Part shown: one piece after another, positions 17,878 through 27,124 of the stretch
How positions within the stretch are numbered: position 1 is the stretch's first letter
Layout of the letters: each line of letters starts with the position of its first letter
Assembly: GCF_004211955.1 (NCBI RefSeq)
Contig: NZ_RHJI01000033.1
Location: 1 to 64,000 of the forward strand
Length of the DNA stretch: 64,000 nt
From: Escherichia sp. E1V33
Lineage (GTDB): Bacteria > Pseudomonadota > Gammaproteobacteria > Enterobacterales > Enterobacteriaceae
Direction of reading: 5' to 3'
Made by a program: the position numbers and the translations under genes
The notes under the pieces: generated by a model
What the model was told of the DNA's origin: nothing
What the model saw: the letters and a program-made list of their open reading frames with translations, nothing else
Databases searched by the model: none

Positions 17878-18330
17878 TTAATGTTGCTGTTTATATCGCA
17901 TATAAAAATTAGTAAACCACGCTCCCCGGCATTCAACGCGCTGCTGCTTAACTGTCTGAAAACCATAACGTTCAAAAAAGGGTTTTGCAGTTATGCTGGC
18001 ATCTACCGTAAGTTCGGATTCAGACTTAATCAAAGGTTTTAACAAAGCGCTGGCAACCCCACGGCGGGTGTATTCAGGGTCAACAAATAACATATCGATA
18101 TAATGTTCAACGCAGGTAATAAAGCCGACCGGTTGTGCATTAATGACTGCAACCCGCACTTGTGATTTCGCGAGTTTCTCCTTCCAGCGAGATTCGTCAA
18201 TCTGCGCCCAGGCGGCAATTTGTTGTGGTGAATAATGCTGACTGGCGGTCATCGTAATCGCTCTAAGGAAAATAGCGCATAGTTGCTGAAAATCGCCAGA
18301 CTGATAGTCTCTTATTTGTATGTTATTCAT
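17878..18330 (-). CDS. yafP: GNAT-family N-acetyltransferase YafP
   Basis: Start at 18330 (MNNIQIRDYQSGDFQQLCAI) gives 150 residues, the K-12 length; upstream in-frame codons overlap yafN. Acetyl-CoA site motif is YTRRGVASALLKPLI. In K-12 it is the last gene of the SOS-linked dinB-yafN-yafO-yafP operon and is associated with resistance to some nitroaromatic compounds. Here the preceding toxin gene yafO is absent, so yafP follows yafN after 31 bases. Confidence 0.93.
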   Translation of the reverse strand: MNNIQIRDYQSGDFQQLCAIFLRAITMTASQHYSPQQIAAWAQIDESRWKEKLAKSQVRVAVINAQPVGFITCVEHYIDMLFVDPEYTRRGVASALLKPLIKSESELTVDASITAKPFFERYGFQTVKQQRVECRGAWFTNFYMRYKQQH

Positions 18331-18361
18331 AATATAAGTTTTGTTTTGAATACCCGCATCC

Positions 18362-18655
18362 TTATTCCTTAAAGTCATTGAAATCTTCATCCGTCATATC
18401 ATTAAGATATTGTTCAGCGCGGCGTGTAATTTCCTCTAATCTTGCAGCACTCGGACGGAAGCGCGCCTTTATGGGCTTTTTCTCCTCTTGTTCAGCAAGC
18501 ATGTCCATTAACGCTTCGAATGCGCTGGCACTTAAGAGATATCCTGCGGGGCGATTATTAGAAAGAACCGCAACCGGTTGATCAATAAAGTATTTTGCTG
18601 GATTTTTACGTAACTCAGTGATATTGACCGATTTTTCAGCGAGAATTCGATGCAT
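18362..18655 (-). CDS. yafN: antitoxin YafN (toxin partner missing)
   Basis: 97 residues, Phd/YefM-type antitoxin: N-terminal DNA-binding part (SVNITELRKNPAKYFIDQPV) and a C-terminal acidic toxin-binding region ending YLNDMTDEDFNDFKE. GAGGG precedes the ATG. In K-12 yafO, a ribosome-dependent mRNA endonuclease, follows directly; here the next gene is yafP and no yafO sequence is present. The antitoxin looks complete and thus orphaned. Confidence 0.93.
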   Translation of the reverse strand: MHRILAEKSVNITELRKNPAKYFIDQPVAVLSNNRPAGYLLSASAFEALMDMLAEQEEKKPIKARFRPSAARLEEITRRAEQYLNDMTDEDFNDFKE

Positions 18656-18706
18656 ACAGTGATACCCTCATAATAATGCACACCAGAATATACATAATAG
18701 TATACA

Positions 18707-19762
18707 TCATAATCCCAACACCAGTTGCCTTTCCATTTGCGGGTCAAGCAACGTCACATGCAGCCCCACCAGTCGCACACCTCGCCCGCCGCGACGTTCA
18801 TCCCAGGTTTTACGCGCGGTGGCGATTAAGTCAGCTTTATTCAGTCGCGGCCAGACGTGCTCCTGAGTGGTTTGCTGAAAATCGTCGAACTTTAATTTCA
18901 CCCCCTGGCGAGCAATCAGTAAATCAGGTTTCACCTTTGCCAGACGGCGTTCAAGTTCCGGATACAGCCGCTCGATAATCGCTTCACATTCAGACCAGTG
19001 ATGAATATCTTCCGCCATCGTGCGTTCCACGCCGACGGATTTTCGCAACCGTTCGCTGTTAACGTCGCGTTCGTCAATCCCCTGACTACGCTCCCACAAA
19101 ATGCGGCCAAATTTGCCAAAACGTTTAAGCAACGTCACCAGATCACACTTTTGTACATCACCGCAGGTCCGCAGCCCCATCGCTTCCAGTTTTGCCGCCG
19201 AGACTTTGCCGACGCCGGGGATTTTTGCCAGCGGTAAGGTTTGCAGAAATGCCGGAACTTCTGCCGGAGTAATCACAAACTGGCCGTTGGGTTTATTCAT
19301 GTCGGAGGCGATTTTGGCGAGAAACTTTACCGGCGCAACGCCCGCAGACGCCGTCAGTTGCAGCTCGTTGAAAATCGTCTGGCGGATTTCCTGGGCAATG
19401 AGGGTCGCAGAACCGTGGCAATGGACGCTGTCGGTGACATCGAGATAAGCCTCATCCAGTGACAACGGCTCAATGCGAGAGGTGTAGCGCGAGAAGATTT
19501 CACGGATATGATTTGAGGCTTCTTTGTAGGCGTCAAAGCGCCCCGGAAGCAAGGTGAGATGTGGGCATAATTTGAGCGCCATCCCTGTCGGCATAGCGCT
19601 GCGTACGCCAAATTTACGCGCGGGATAATTGGCGGTGCTGATCACCCCCCGACGTTCGCGGCTGCCGCCAATAGCAATAGGGATATCGCGCAGGGCGGGA
19701 TTGTCGCGCATCTCCACTGCGGCGAAAAAGCAGTCCATATCCACATGAATGATTTTACGCAT
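18707..19762 (-). CDS. dinB: DNA polymerase IV
   Basis: 351 residues, full length. Y-family translesion polymerase. Catalytic motifs are [17 protein letters not shown] near the start and [10 protein letters not shown] around residue 102, then helix-hairpin-helix [15 protein letters not shown], little-finger domain, and C-terminal clamp-binding QLVLGL. A LexA box lies 17 bases upstream of its start. It heads the dinB-yafN-yafP operon. Confidence 0.98.
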   Translation of the reverse strand: MRKIIHVDMDCFFAAVEMRDNPALRDIPIAIGGSRERRGVISTANYPARKFGVRSAMPTGMALKLCPHLTLLPGRFDAYKEASNHIREIFSRYTSRIEPLSLDEAYLDVTDSVHCHGSATLIAQEIRQTIFNELQLTASAGVAPVKFLAKIASDMNKPNGQFVITPAEVPAFLQTLPLAKIPGVGKVSAAKLEAMGLRTCGDVQKCDLVTLLKRFGKFGRILWERSQGIDERDVNSERLRKSVGVERTMAEDIHHWSECEAIIERLYPELERRLAKVKPDLLIARQGVKLKFDDFQQTTQEHVWPRLNKADLIATARKTWDERRGGRGVRLVGLHVTLLDPQMERQLVLGL

Positions 19763-19778
19763 TACTCACCTCTCAACA

Positions 19779-19794
19779 CTGGTAAAGTATACAG
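19779..19794 (-). promoter_or_regulatory. LexA box of dinB
   Basis: CTGGTAAAGTATACAG, on the minus strand CTGTATACTTTACCAG, matches CTG-N10-CAG with the consensus AT-rich core. Places dinB-yafN-yafP under SOS control. Confidence 0.9.
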
Positions 19795-19832
19795 TGATTT
19801 CAGGGTTTGAGAAATGCGTAAAGATTCAGCAT

Positions 19833-20756
19833 TTAATGCGTTCGCTGCGAAAGCACCTGCTGCTTATCCAGCTTTTGCACCAGCGGTTGCACCACTTTAT
19901 CCCCATGCTGACCAAAGTATTGATACAACGTATCGGACGCACTTTTGGTCAGCACCATAATCTCAATGCGCCGGTTGCCCGCGCTTTGCGGATTCTTCGC
20001 GTCCAGCAGCATCTGATCCGCCATTGCGCTCACCTGCATCACTTTATCTTCCGGCATTCCGGCCTCTTCCAGCACCCGACGAGCTGAAAGCGCGCGATCG
20101 CCCGAAAGGTTCCAGTTGTTGTAGATATTGTTTTTGTAGGCCATCGCATCGGTATGCCCGGTAATAATAATTTTGTTATCGAGCGAGTCGAACACTGGCG
20201 CGAGCTCCACCAGCAGCGTTTTAAAGAACGGCATAATCTTCGCGCTGCCGCGTTCAAACATATTGCGGTTCTGGTCGTCTTTAATCAGCACGCGTAATCC
20301 CTGCGGGACAATCTCCATCTCCAGATTCGCTTCCATATGCGCATCACGGGCGATGGTGTTGATACTGGTCGCCAGCTCCCCCAACTCGGTGGCGGATTTC
20401 TTCTTCAGCAGTGCCGTTTTCTCGTTGACGTCGCGCGCTTTTTTCTCCGTCTCTTCCGGCACCGCCACGATGGCAGGTTTTGACGGATGAGACGGGCTGA
20501 TTTTATTTAACGGCGACAGCCCACCACCGTTAAAAATCGACTGCCCGTGCAGCGCGGCGATAATGCTTTCACGCTCGGATTTACTGACGCTGTTGACAAT
20601 CCACAGCGTCATAAATAGCGCCATCATCGCCAGAGTAAAGTCGGCAAACGCCACCTTCCACGCCCCACCGTGATGCCCGGCATGATTCTTTTTGATCTGC
20701 CGCCGGACGATGGTGGTTTTTGCCCCACGTTCGCGGCGGTTGCCCGTTTTTCTCAT
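19833..20756 (-). CDS. lafU: lateral flagellar stator protein LafU (MotB-like)
   Basis: Start at 20756 (MRKTGNRRERGAKTTIVRRQ, 307 aa), two bases after the lafT stop. One membrane segment with the essential channel aspartate (WKVAFADFTLAMMALFMTLW), a plug region, and a C-terminal OmpA-type peptidoglycan-binding domain (IIITGHTDAMAY, NWNLSGDRALSARRVLEEAG, NRRIEIMVL). Forms the stator with LafT. In K-12 only the truncated lafU (mbhA) survives next to dinB. Last gene of the lafB-lafU operon. Confidence 0.93.
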   Translation of the reverse strand: MRKTGNRRERGAKTTIVRRQIKKNHAGHHGGAWKVAFADFTLAMMALFMTLWIVNSVSKSERESIIAALHGQSIFNGGGLSPLNKISPSHPSKPAIVAVPEETEKKARDVNEKTALLKKKSATELGELATSINTIARDAHMEANLEMEIVPQGLRVLIKDDQNRNMFERGSAKIMPFFKTLLVELAPVFDSLDNKIIITGHTDAMAYKNNIYNNWNLSGDRALSARRVLEEAGMPEDKVMQVSAMADQMLLDAKNPQSAGNRRIEIMVLTKSASDTLYQYFGQHGDKVVQPLVQKLDKQQVLSQRTH

Positions 20757-20758
20757 GC

Positions 20759-21622
20759 TTATTCTTGCTCCAGCATCGCATTCACCCACGCGTCGAGGTT
20801 GGCGAAGGTCGGTTTGGACGCCAGATGCAGCAGCTTACGCCCGGCGTCCACCGCCAGCAGCGTCGGTTTGCCGCCTGCCTGCGCCACCAGCACGGTGCGC
20901 ACACATTCCAGTAAAGAATGTTCCGCCCGCGCCTGTTGTTCCATGGCGTTGGCGAGCGGGTCCATCAGGCAGTAGCAAATGAAGACGCCTAAAAACGTAC
21001 CGACCAGCGCCGCCGCCACTTTCAAGCCAATCAGGGCGATAGATCCGTCAATTGACTGCATGGTGATGATGATGCCCAACACCGCCGCACAAATGCCAAA
21101 CCCCGGCATCGCTTCGGCGGTACGTTGCAGCGAGCGCGACGGCGTTAGCAGCGACTCTTCCGCGGTGTCCAGTTCCTGATCGAGAATGCCTTCCAGTTCA
21201 TGGGCGTCGATTTTACCCATCGCCATCAGGCGAAAGTTATCGGCAATAAAGGTCACCAGCCGCTTCTGAGTTAATACCAGCGGGTATTTCTGGAAAACGG
21301 TGCTCTCTTCTGGCTGCTCAATATGTTGATCCAACATGCGCAGGCCGCCGTTTTGCACCATTTCCAGCAACTCATACAGGCACATTAATAGCTGACGCTG
21401 AAATTCCGGCCCGAGCTGTTTTTTACTGATCACGCCTTTAATTTGATGGGCAATCTCTTTCAGCACATGTTTCGGGTTACCAATAATCATCGCCCCGAAA
21501 CCGGCACCTAAAATAATGATCATTTCCGCCGGTTGCCAGATAGCCACTAATTGCCCGCCCGCTTCAAAATAACCGCCAAATACGCAGCCGAGCACCACCA
21601 GTAAACCTAATATTTTTTGCAT
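20759..21622 (-). CDS. lafT: lateral flagellar motor protein LafT (MotA-like)
   Basis: 287 residues with four predicted membrane helices: first at MQKILGLLVVLGCVFGGYFE, second after QLVAIWQPAEMII, third and fourth between about 165 and 225 (GFGICAAVLGIIITMQSI, VAAALVGTFLGVFICYCLM). The cytoplasmic loop carries the charged residues that contact FliG. Proton or sodium channel half of the stator; coupling ion cannot be told from sequence by eye. 12 bases after lafS. Confidence 0.95.
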   Translation of the reverse strand: MQKILGLLVVLGCVFGGYFEAGGQLVAIWQPAEMIIILGAGFGAMIIGNPKHVLKEIAHQIKGVISKKQLGPEFQRQLLMCLYELLEMVQNGGLRMLDQHIEQPEESTVFQKYPLVLTQKRLVTFIADNFRLMAMGKIDAHELEGILDQELDTAEESLLTPSRSLQRTAEAMPGFGICAAVLGIIITMQSIDGSIALIGLKVAAALVGTFLGVFICYCLMDPLANAMEQQARAEHSLLECVRTVLVAQAGGKPTLLAVDAGRKLLHLASKPTFANLDAWVNAMLEQE

Positions 21623-21634
21623 GATTTCTTCACT

Positions 21635-22351
21635 TTAATTCGGATAGACAAAATCACGAATTTTCTGCGCGATCTGTTTATTCAGTTGACAAATTCGGGC
21701 CTCGGTTAGCCCTAATACCAGCGCAATCTCTTTGAGATTCATCTCATGCTGGTAATACATGGAGAGGATCAGTTGCTCTTTTTCGCTTAATTGTGAAAGC
21801 GCGTATTGCAGCATTTGCTGAGTGACAAACTGATCTTCCAGTTCCCGGCCAGCAAGCGGAATACCAGGCCCTTCGCCGTTCAGCAGTTCGTCCAGGCTGG
21901 CAAGCGTTTCCGCCCCTTCCAGTTGCTGATATTCGAGATAATCTTCATGCGAGATCCCTTCCACGGCCAGTTCTGACCACTCCGGTTCGTGCCCCAGTTT
22001 TTTACGCGTTTCGCGAATCAGGTCTTTCATCTGATGATATTTCTGTCGCAGCTGGCGCGGTCGCCAGTCGAGAGCGCGCAGCTCATCCAGGATCGCGCCG
22101 CGAATACGGTGCACGGCATAGCCCGCAAAACCTTCGTCCGGCAGCCCGTAGCGGCGGATGGCATTAAGCAGCCCCATTAACGCCGTTTGTTCCATATCCT
22201 GACGATCAATAATGCAATTACACTGCGGGGCAAGTTGCCGCACCACTTTACGCACCAACGGTAAATAGGCCTGCAAGTAGTGGCTCTCCTGCTGCGGGGT
22301 TAATACCGGCGCGGCAGCAAATTCTTCCGACTCGAATACATCCTGTAGCAT
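21635..22351 (-). CDS. lafS: flagellar sigma factor LafS (sigma-28 family)
   Basis: 238 residues. Region 2 (NCIIDRQDMEQTALMGLLNA, GYAVHRIRGAILDELRALDW), region 3 and region 4 helix-turn-helix (MNLKEIALVLGLTEARICQL) are all present. It should direct late lateral genes such as flagellin and motor genes, and be held by the anti-sigma LfgM encoded at 39.7 kb. Distinct from chromosomal FliA. Confidence 0.93.
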   Translation of the reverse strand: MLQDVFESEEFAAAPVLTPQQESHYLQAYLPLVRKVVRQLAPQCNCIIDRQDMEQTALMGLLNAIRRYGLPDEGFAGYAVHRIRGAILDELRALDWRPRQLRQKYHQMKDLIRETRKKLGHEPEWSELAVEGISHEDYLEYQQLEGAETLASLDELLNGEGPGIPLAGRELEDQFVTQQMLQYALSQLSEKEQLILSMYYQHEMNLKEIALVLGLTEARICQLNKQIAQKIRDFVYPN

Positions 22352-22370
22352 ATTTATATCCGCCTGGTGA

Positions 22371-22838
22371 TTACTGGAAGACCACTTTTTTCACCAGCAA
22401 ATCCTTATACGGTGCGCTCATTTTGCGACGCTGAAGATCTTTCTTTAACGCATCCGAAATCAGTTTGCGGATGGCAGATATTTTCATGCCACGCAAATCT
22501 TCAAATTTCATTTCCGTCAGGCATTCAACCGCAATACTTTGATACAGCGGCTCCTGATGTTTTATTTTTTCCGCTTCTTTGTCACTGGCGACCACCATCA
22601 CTAATTCCGCCGACAAATAATGGTCCGCACCGTTGTTGTCATGCAGCGTGACAATGGTTTCCGGCAACGTCACAAACACGCTTTTGCTTTCATCCAGGGT
22701 TTCCACCGTTTCCGTCTGCGCAACGGCAGTCGGTTTTCCTTTTCCGGCATAATGATGCCAGACACCCCATCCAGCTCCGGCCCCCACCACCAACGCCAGA
22801 ACGGCGCTGACCACGCCCGCCACCACGATTTTCTTCAT
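22371..22838 (-). CDS. lafF: FliL-like protein LafF
   Basis: 155 residues: N-terminal membrane anchor (VVSAVLALVVGAGAGWGVWH), linker, then the periplasmic FliL domain (FVTLPETIVTLHDNNGADHY, LSAELVMVVASDKEAEKI). FliL rings surround the stator and stabilise it under load. Coded between lafE and lafS. Confidence 0.9.
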   Translation of the reverse strand: MKKIVVAGVVSAVLALVVGAGAGWGVWHHYAGKGKPTAVAQTETVETLDESKSVFVTLPETIVTLHDNNGADHYLSAELVMVVASDKEAEKIKHQEPLYQSIAVECLTEMKFEDLRGMKISAIRKLISDALKKDLQRRKMSAPYKDLLVKKVVFQ

Positions 22839-22845
22839 ATTGCCT

Positions 22846-23907
22846 TTACACTTTGATCAAAACGGATTCGTTCTGTTGAAATTGAGGCGCATCATCAAGC
22901 TGTAAGGCAGCACTCACCTCTTCCTGCTGATGGCCCGACTGTTGTTGTTGCTGCGACTGCCCTTCGGAGGAAACCTGTACGTTCACCTCCATAAAATTTT
23001 GCGCCGTCAGATGCTGGCGGAGATCGTCGCTAAACTGCTGCAACGCGCGGCAAACTTCACTTTGGTTCGCGCCGATGTGCACCATCAGTTTGCCGTTGTC
23101 GAGTTGTACGGCGATCTCAAGCTTGCCAAGCGACGGTGGATCAAGACGGATGGTGGAGATCTGCTGTTGTTTGTTGAGCTGAAAGTGGATCTGATCTTTC
23201 AACAGCGTCGTCAGTTTTTCGCCCAGTTCATCCATCGAAAGCGTGGCTGGTTTGGCGACAATCTCCTGATGATCGCTGACCAGCTCCGGCGTCTTAACCT
23301 GCAACACCGCACGCGCAATAACCGGTTCGCTGTCCGGCACTTTTTCCGTTTTACGCTCGACCTGCGGGCGCGCGGTCACACGAGTTAGTTCAGGTTTCGG
23401 GCGAGCAGGCTGTGTTGAGACGCGCGGCTGCGTCGGCGAAATGGCATGTAAATCTTCACTGGCGTAAGTCGCCAGTCTGGCCTGCTGTTCGGGTTTCGCC
23501 TGCGGCAACTGACTGATCAGTTCCTGCAACTGCGGCGGCAACGGCGTGAGTTCCTGTTGTTGCGTCGGGCGTTGCGGCGCGTTTTGCACCACCGCTTTCG
23601 TCAATTGCTGGATAACCGGCGATGTTGCGACGTTTCGCGGCTGCGGCGTGTCCTGATGCGGCGCGGCTGGTTGCGGAAGTAACAGCGCCATTAGCGCCTG
23701 CATCGCCACCGGATCGTTCTCCTGCGGGCGCGTCGCCTGTTGCTGATTGGTTTTAGCGCTATGAACGCGCTCCGCCACCGCCGCGACCGCCATTTTCGGC
23801 AGGGTAAACGCGGGCGCGTTTTCACCGCTCACCGACGGTAAAATATCCGCTTTCAGCGACGCCGTTTCCGCAAGCGTTCCGAGCGTGGCAAGCAATGCCG
23901 GATTCAT
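22846..23907 (-). CDS. lafE: hook-length control protein LafE (FliK-like)
   Basis: 353 residues: long Q/P-rich disordered N-terminal ruler (residues 50-210) and a C-terminal hook-length domain (about 220-330) with STIRLDPPSLGKLEIAVQLD and LMVHIGANQSEVCRALQQF. Such proteins measure hook length and switch export specificity at LfhB. Its start overlaps the lafD stop by 4 bases. Confidence 0.9.
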   Translation of the reverse strand: MNPALLATLGTLAETASLKADILPSVSGENAPAFTLPKMAVAAVAERVHSAKTNQQQATRPQENDPVAMQALMALLLPQPAAPHQDTPQPRNVATSPVIQQLTKAVVQNAPQRPTQQQELTPLPPQLQELISQLPQAKPEQQARLATYASEDLHAISPTQPRVSTQPARPKPELTRVTARPQVERKTEKVPDSEPVIARAVLQVKTPELVSDHQEIVAKPATLSMDELGEKLTTLLKDQIHFQLNKQQQISTIRLDPPSLGKLEIAVQLDNGKLMVHIGANQSEVCRALQQFSDDLRQHLTAQNFMEVNVQVSSEGQSQQQQQSGHQQEEVSAALQLDDAPQFQQNESVLIKV

Positions 23908-24215
23908 GACTTCTCCGAAAGTAAATTAACAATTGAGTAGGCCAGTACGCCTTCCTGATGCCGCTGATGCTGTTCCATACGCGCTTTCAACACTTCTGCG
24001 CGCTGCTCGCGCCGTTTAATCAGGGTATTAAACGCGTCATACAGCCGCGCCTTCACCGCATCCAACTGCGCCGCGTCGGTTTCCGCCGCCGCGTAATCGT
24101 GAAACTGGCGCATCAACTGCTGATGCAGTGCCGGAAGGCGTCGCCAGCGTTGCTTGTCGAGGGCTTCATTCATCGCCTCGACCAATGCGAAAAGTTGCCT
24201 GCGTTGTTTTTCCAT
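23904..24215 (-). CDS. lafD: FliT-like chaperone LafD
   Basis: 103 residues, all helical and charged (MEKQRRQLFALVEAMNEALD, QRWRRLPALHQQLMRQFHDY), matching the size and place of FliT-type chaperones of the filament cap, right after the fliS homologue. Assignment rests on context and composition more than on motif. Confidence 0.75.
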   Translation of the reverse strand: MEKQRRQLFALVEAMNEALDKQRWRRLPALHQQLMRQFHDYAAAETDAAQLDAVKARLYDAFNTLIKRREQRAEVLKARMEQHQRHQEGVLAYSIVNLLSEKS

Positions 24216-24219
24216 CGTC

Positions 24220-24612
24220 TTAACCCAGCTTGCCCGAAAGCCCTTCCCAGCCTTCGCGCAGGTTGCTTAAGATCAGCATCACTTCATCGATTTTCTCTGC
24301 CGACAATTCGCCGCTGGCTTCATACAATCGGTAAACGCAGTGGTCATAGAGGCGCGAAAGGTTGACCACCAGCTCGCCGCCAGTTTCAAACTCCAGCGAA
24401 CTGGTGAGCGCATTGAGAATGTCGATGCATTTATTGATGCTCTGGGCTTTCTTCTCGAAACGCCGCCCTTCAATATGGCTTTTGGCGCGTTCCAGCTCAT
24501 CCATCAGGCCAGAAAACAGCACCAGCACCAGTTCCAGAGGCGATGCCGCCGCAGTACGCGCCGCGAGATCGATCTCTTTATATTGCGAATAGCCGTCCTG
24601 TACTTGGTACAT
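24220..24612 (-). CDS. lafC: flagellin export chaperone LafC (FliS-like)
   Basis: 130 residues, helical bundle with the FliS signature near the start (GYSQYKEIDLAARTAAASPL, ELVLVLFSGLMDELERAKSH) and LNALTSSLEFETGGELVVNL. Binds the LafA C terminus before export. 22 bases downstream of lafB. Confidence 0.93.
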   Translation of the reverse strand: MYQVQDGYSQYKEIDLAARTAAASPLELVLVLFSGLMDELERAKSHIEGRRFEKKAQSINKCIDILNALTSSLEFETGGELVVNLSRLYDHCVYRLYEASGELSAEKIDEVMLILSNLREGWEGLSGKLG

Positions 24613-24634
24613 CTTTAGGGATATTCCTTCTGAG

Positions 24635-25951
24635 TTACGCGAATGCCGCCATGCTGGCTTTCATGGTGTACACCTCGACCAGCGTGTTGGTGTACTCCTC
24701 GAGATAACGGTCGTAGTTGGCGTTATAGGTATCAGTAAGCTGATCGCCTTCGTCCTGAATTTTGTTCATCTGATCGTCAATGTTCTGCTGGCGCAGGGTG
24801 ATGATGCCGTTGCTGGAGTCCGTGTAGGTGTTAATCAGGTCGTCCATCTGTGCCACCATGCTGTTGTCGCCAACGAAAATAGAGGTCAGACCGTCAGGGT
24901 TTTTCGCCATTTCGTCGTTGAACTGGTCGGAGTCAATCTGTAAGTGGCCGTGAGAATCGAGGGTGATGCCATAGTCAACAATCGACACGCCGTTGTAGCT
25001 GGCATGGGCGATGTCATCGAGCTGATTCGCCAGTGAACTGAGTCCGGCGTCGCCTGCAAATACCCCGGCGCTGGTACTGTCATCACCGTGAGTGGTCAGC
25101 GAATCAACCGTATCAATCAAGGTGTTATAGGCATCGACAAAAGTCTGTACTTTCTCCTGGCTGGCGCTGGAATCTTCGCTGATGTTAAAGGTGATGAGAT
25201 CGCTGTCAGAATCGCTGACTTCGGTGAAAGTCATGGTGACGCCGGGGATCACATCATCAAAAGTGTTGCTGCTGTTGGTGATGGCTGGCCCCGTAGCGCT
25301 GCCGAGATGAATAATCGCGTCCTGAGCGGAGGAAACATCCGTGGCAACGGGCGCGCTGGTGCTATCGTTGCTGGCGTCATGCCCCGTTACGCTCACCGAA
25401 AACGCGCTCTGCGCCCCGGTGCTATCCGAAGTGAGCATAATGGTGGTGGTGCCGTCGGTTTTTACCAGTGCCGCTGAAACGCCCGGATTGTCATCGGAGT
25501 CGTTAATCGCATTCACCAGTTCACTGGCGTCGATAAAACCATCGCCGTCGCCGTTCTGATCCGCCGCCGACAGATCAATATCCATGGTGCTGTCGCCCAT
25601 CGTCAGTTCGAAGGTGCCGGTAGCGGAAAAAGCGTCGTCGCCCATACTGAACGTGGTTTGCTGCCCCTGCGCCAGTTGCTCAACGAAAAACGAGTAGCTT
25701 CCCGCCTGCGCCTGCGAGTTAGCGGAAACGGTCGCCGAGTCATTATTGCTGGTGGCGGCAAACGTCACCGGGCCGTCGGTATCGCTGTTTAGCGCGTCGA
25801 CGGCGCTCTGGAAATCGCTTAACGCCGAGCTGAGCGAATCCAGGCCGCTGCTTTCAGCATCCAGCTCACTTTGCTTTTCCTGCAAATTTGTCGCCTGGGT
25901 GGCGACATCCGCATAAGCGATTTCTTGCGCAATGGTTCTTGGGTTGATCAT
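24635..25951 (-). CDS. lafB: filament cap protein LafB (FliD-like)
   Basis: 438 residues. N-terminal D0-like coiled segment (YADVATQATNLQEKQSELDA), a large acidic, S/T/D-rich middle, and the C-terminal FliD domain (VQTFVDAYNTLIDTVDSL, NANYDRYLEEYTNTLVEV). It caps the filament and folds flagellin. First gene of lafB-C-D-E-F-S-T-U. A near-consensus sigma-54 promoter lies 33 bases upstream. Confidence 0.95.
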   Translation of the reverse strand: MINPRTIAQEIAYADVATQATNLQEKQSELDAESSGLDSLSSALSDFQSAVDALNSDTDGPVTFAATSNNDSATVSANSQAQAGSYSFFVEQLAQGQQTTFSMGDDAFSATGTFELTMGDSTMDIDLSAADQNGDGDGFIDASELVNAINDSDDNPGVSAALVKTDGTTTIMLTSDSTGAQSAFSVSVTGHDASNDSTSAPVATDVSSAQDAIIHLGSATGPAITNSSNTFDDVIPGVTMTFTEVSDSDSDLITFNISEDSSASQEKVQTFVDAYNTLIDTVDSLTTHGDDSTSAGVFAGDAGLSSLANQLDDIAHASYNGVSIVDYGITLDSHGHLQIDSDQFNDEMAKNPDGLTSIFVGDNSMVAQMDDLINTYTDSSNGIITLRQQNIDDQMNKIQDEGDQLTDTYNANYDRYLEEYTNTLVEVYTMKASMAAFA

Positions 25952-25983
25952 TGATGACTCCGGATAACGATGTCAGGTTATTG

Positions 25984-25998
25984 GCAAAAGGCGTGCCA
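25984..25998 (-). promoter_or_regulatory. sigma-54 promoter of the lafB operon
   Basis: Minus strand TGGCAC-GCCTT-TTGC, perfect to the TGGCAC-N5-TTGC consensus with GG and GC at -24/-12 spacing. Predicted start near 25972, just upstream of the lafB ATG at 25951. LafK, the sigma-54 activator of this locus, is the expected regulator. Confidence 0.8.
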
Positions 25999-26113
25999 AT
26001 AATTTTTATGTGAATAATCAATAGATTGAAAAATAGGCGGAAATGGCGTTTCCGGTCTGGCGGAAAAAAGCCTGCCGCAGAAAGCACAACACCGCCCGCA
26101 GGCGGTGTTGTTC

Positions 26114-26198
<85 letters not shown>

Positions 26199-26209
26199 CA
26201 AATCCGCCA

Positions 26210-27124
26210 TTACTGCAGCAGGCTGGAAACCATGCTGGACATGCTGTTGGACTGTTTCAGCATGGTGATGCCGGTCTGCATCAGCACCTGCTGTTTAGTC
26301 ATGTTGGACGCTTCCGTCGCGTAGTCGGTATCCATAATGTTACCGATAGCAACTTCGGTGTTGTCCTGCATGCTGGTCAGGTTGTTGGCAGTGTCGTTCA
26401 GACGGTTAATAGACGCACCCAGCTTGGACTGGATCTGCGACACGTCATCCATCGCGGTAGAAATGCTGGTGATCATCTGGTTAGCCGAGCCAGACGCAGT
26501 CAGCTCAGTACCGCCAGACACGCCTGCAGTACCCGTGGTGTCTGCCTGATCCGCACTAAAGGAGTTACTGATAGCAGAAAGATCGGTCACCAGGGTGTTC
26601 AGTTGGCTTGAAATGTTCACGGTCATGGTGTCGGAAGATTCCGCGCCCACCTGGAACGTCACCGCGCTCTGGAACAGACCGTCAGTACCGGTGTTGCTGG
26701 TACCGGAAACACCGAACAGGTTGGTACCGCCGTAAGTGGTGTTTTGCAGCATGTCAGACATCTGCTGACCCAGTTCGTCGTATTCGTCCTGCATCGCCTG
26801 CAGATCGTCGTCGCTGTAGGTGCCGTTCGCTGCCTGAGTTGACAGGTCTTTCATACGGCCCAGCACGTCAGACATTTCGTCGAACATGCTGTCAGCGGTT
26901 TGCAGCATCGCGGTGGCATCATTGATGTTGCTCAGCGCAACACCCATACCGCTGGACTGTGCAGTCAGACGGTTAGCAATTTGTTTGCCCGCTGCGTCAT
27001 CGGCAGAAGAGTTAATCCGGTTACCTGTCGCCAGGCGTTCCATAGATGTAGACAGAGAAGAGCTGCTTTTGCTGATTGCATTAACGGCGGCCATTGAGGC
27101 GTTATTGGTGTTAATAGATAACAT
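26210..27124 (-). CDS. lafA: lateral flagellin LafA
   Basis: 304 residues. Conserved D0/D1 ends: LSINTNNASMAAVNAISKSS with RLATGNRINSSADDAAGKQI at the N terminus, and EVAIGNIMDTDYATEASNMT to the terminal SSMVSSLLQ. The short middle (about 140-215) is rich in T, S and G, offering many possible O-modification sites. AAGGAG precedes the ATG. Transcribed alone, with a REP pair after the stop. No clean sigma-28 promoter could be read in the 125 bases upstream. Confidence 0.97.
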   Translation of the reverse strand: MLSINTNNASMAAVNAISKSSSSLSTSMERLATGNRINSSADDAAGKQIANRLTAQSSGMGVALSNINDATAMLQTADSMFDEMSDVLGRMKDLSTQAANGTYSDDDLQAMQDEYDELGQQMSDMLQNTTYGGTNLFGVSGTSNTGTDGLFQSAVTFQVGAESSDTMTVNISSQLNTLVTDLSAISNSFSADQADTTGTAGVSGGTELTASGSANQMITSISTAMDDVSQIQSKLGASINRLNDTANNLTSMQDNTEVAIGNIMDTDYATEASNMTKQQVLMQTGITMLKQSNSMSSMVSSLLQ

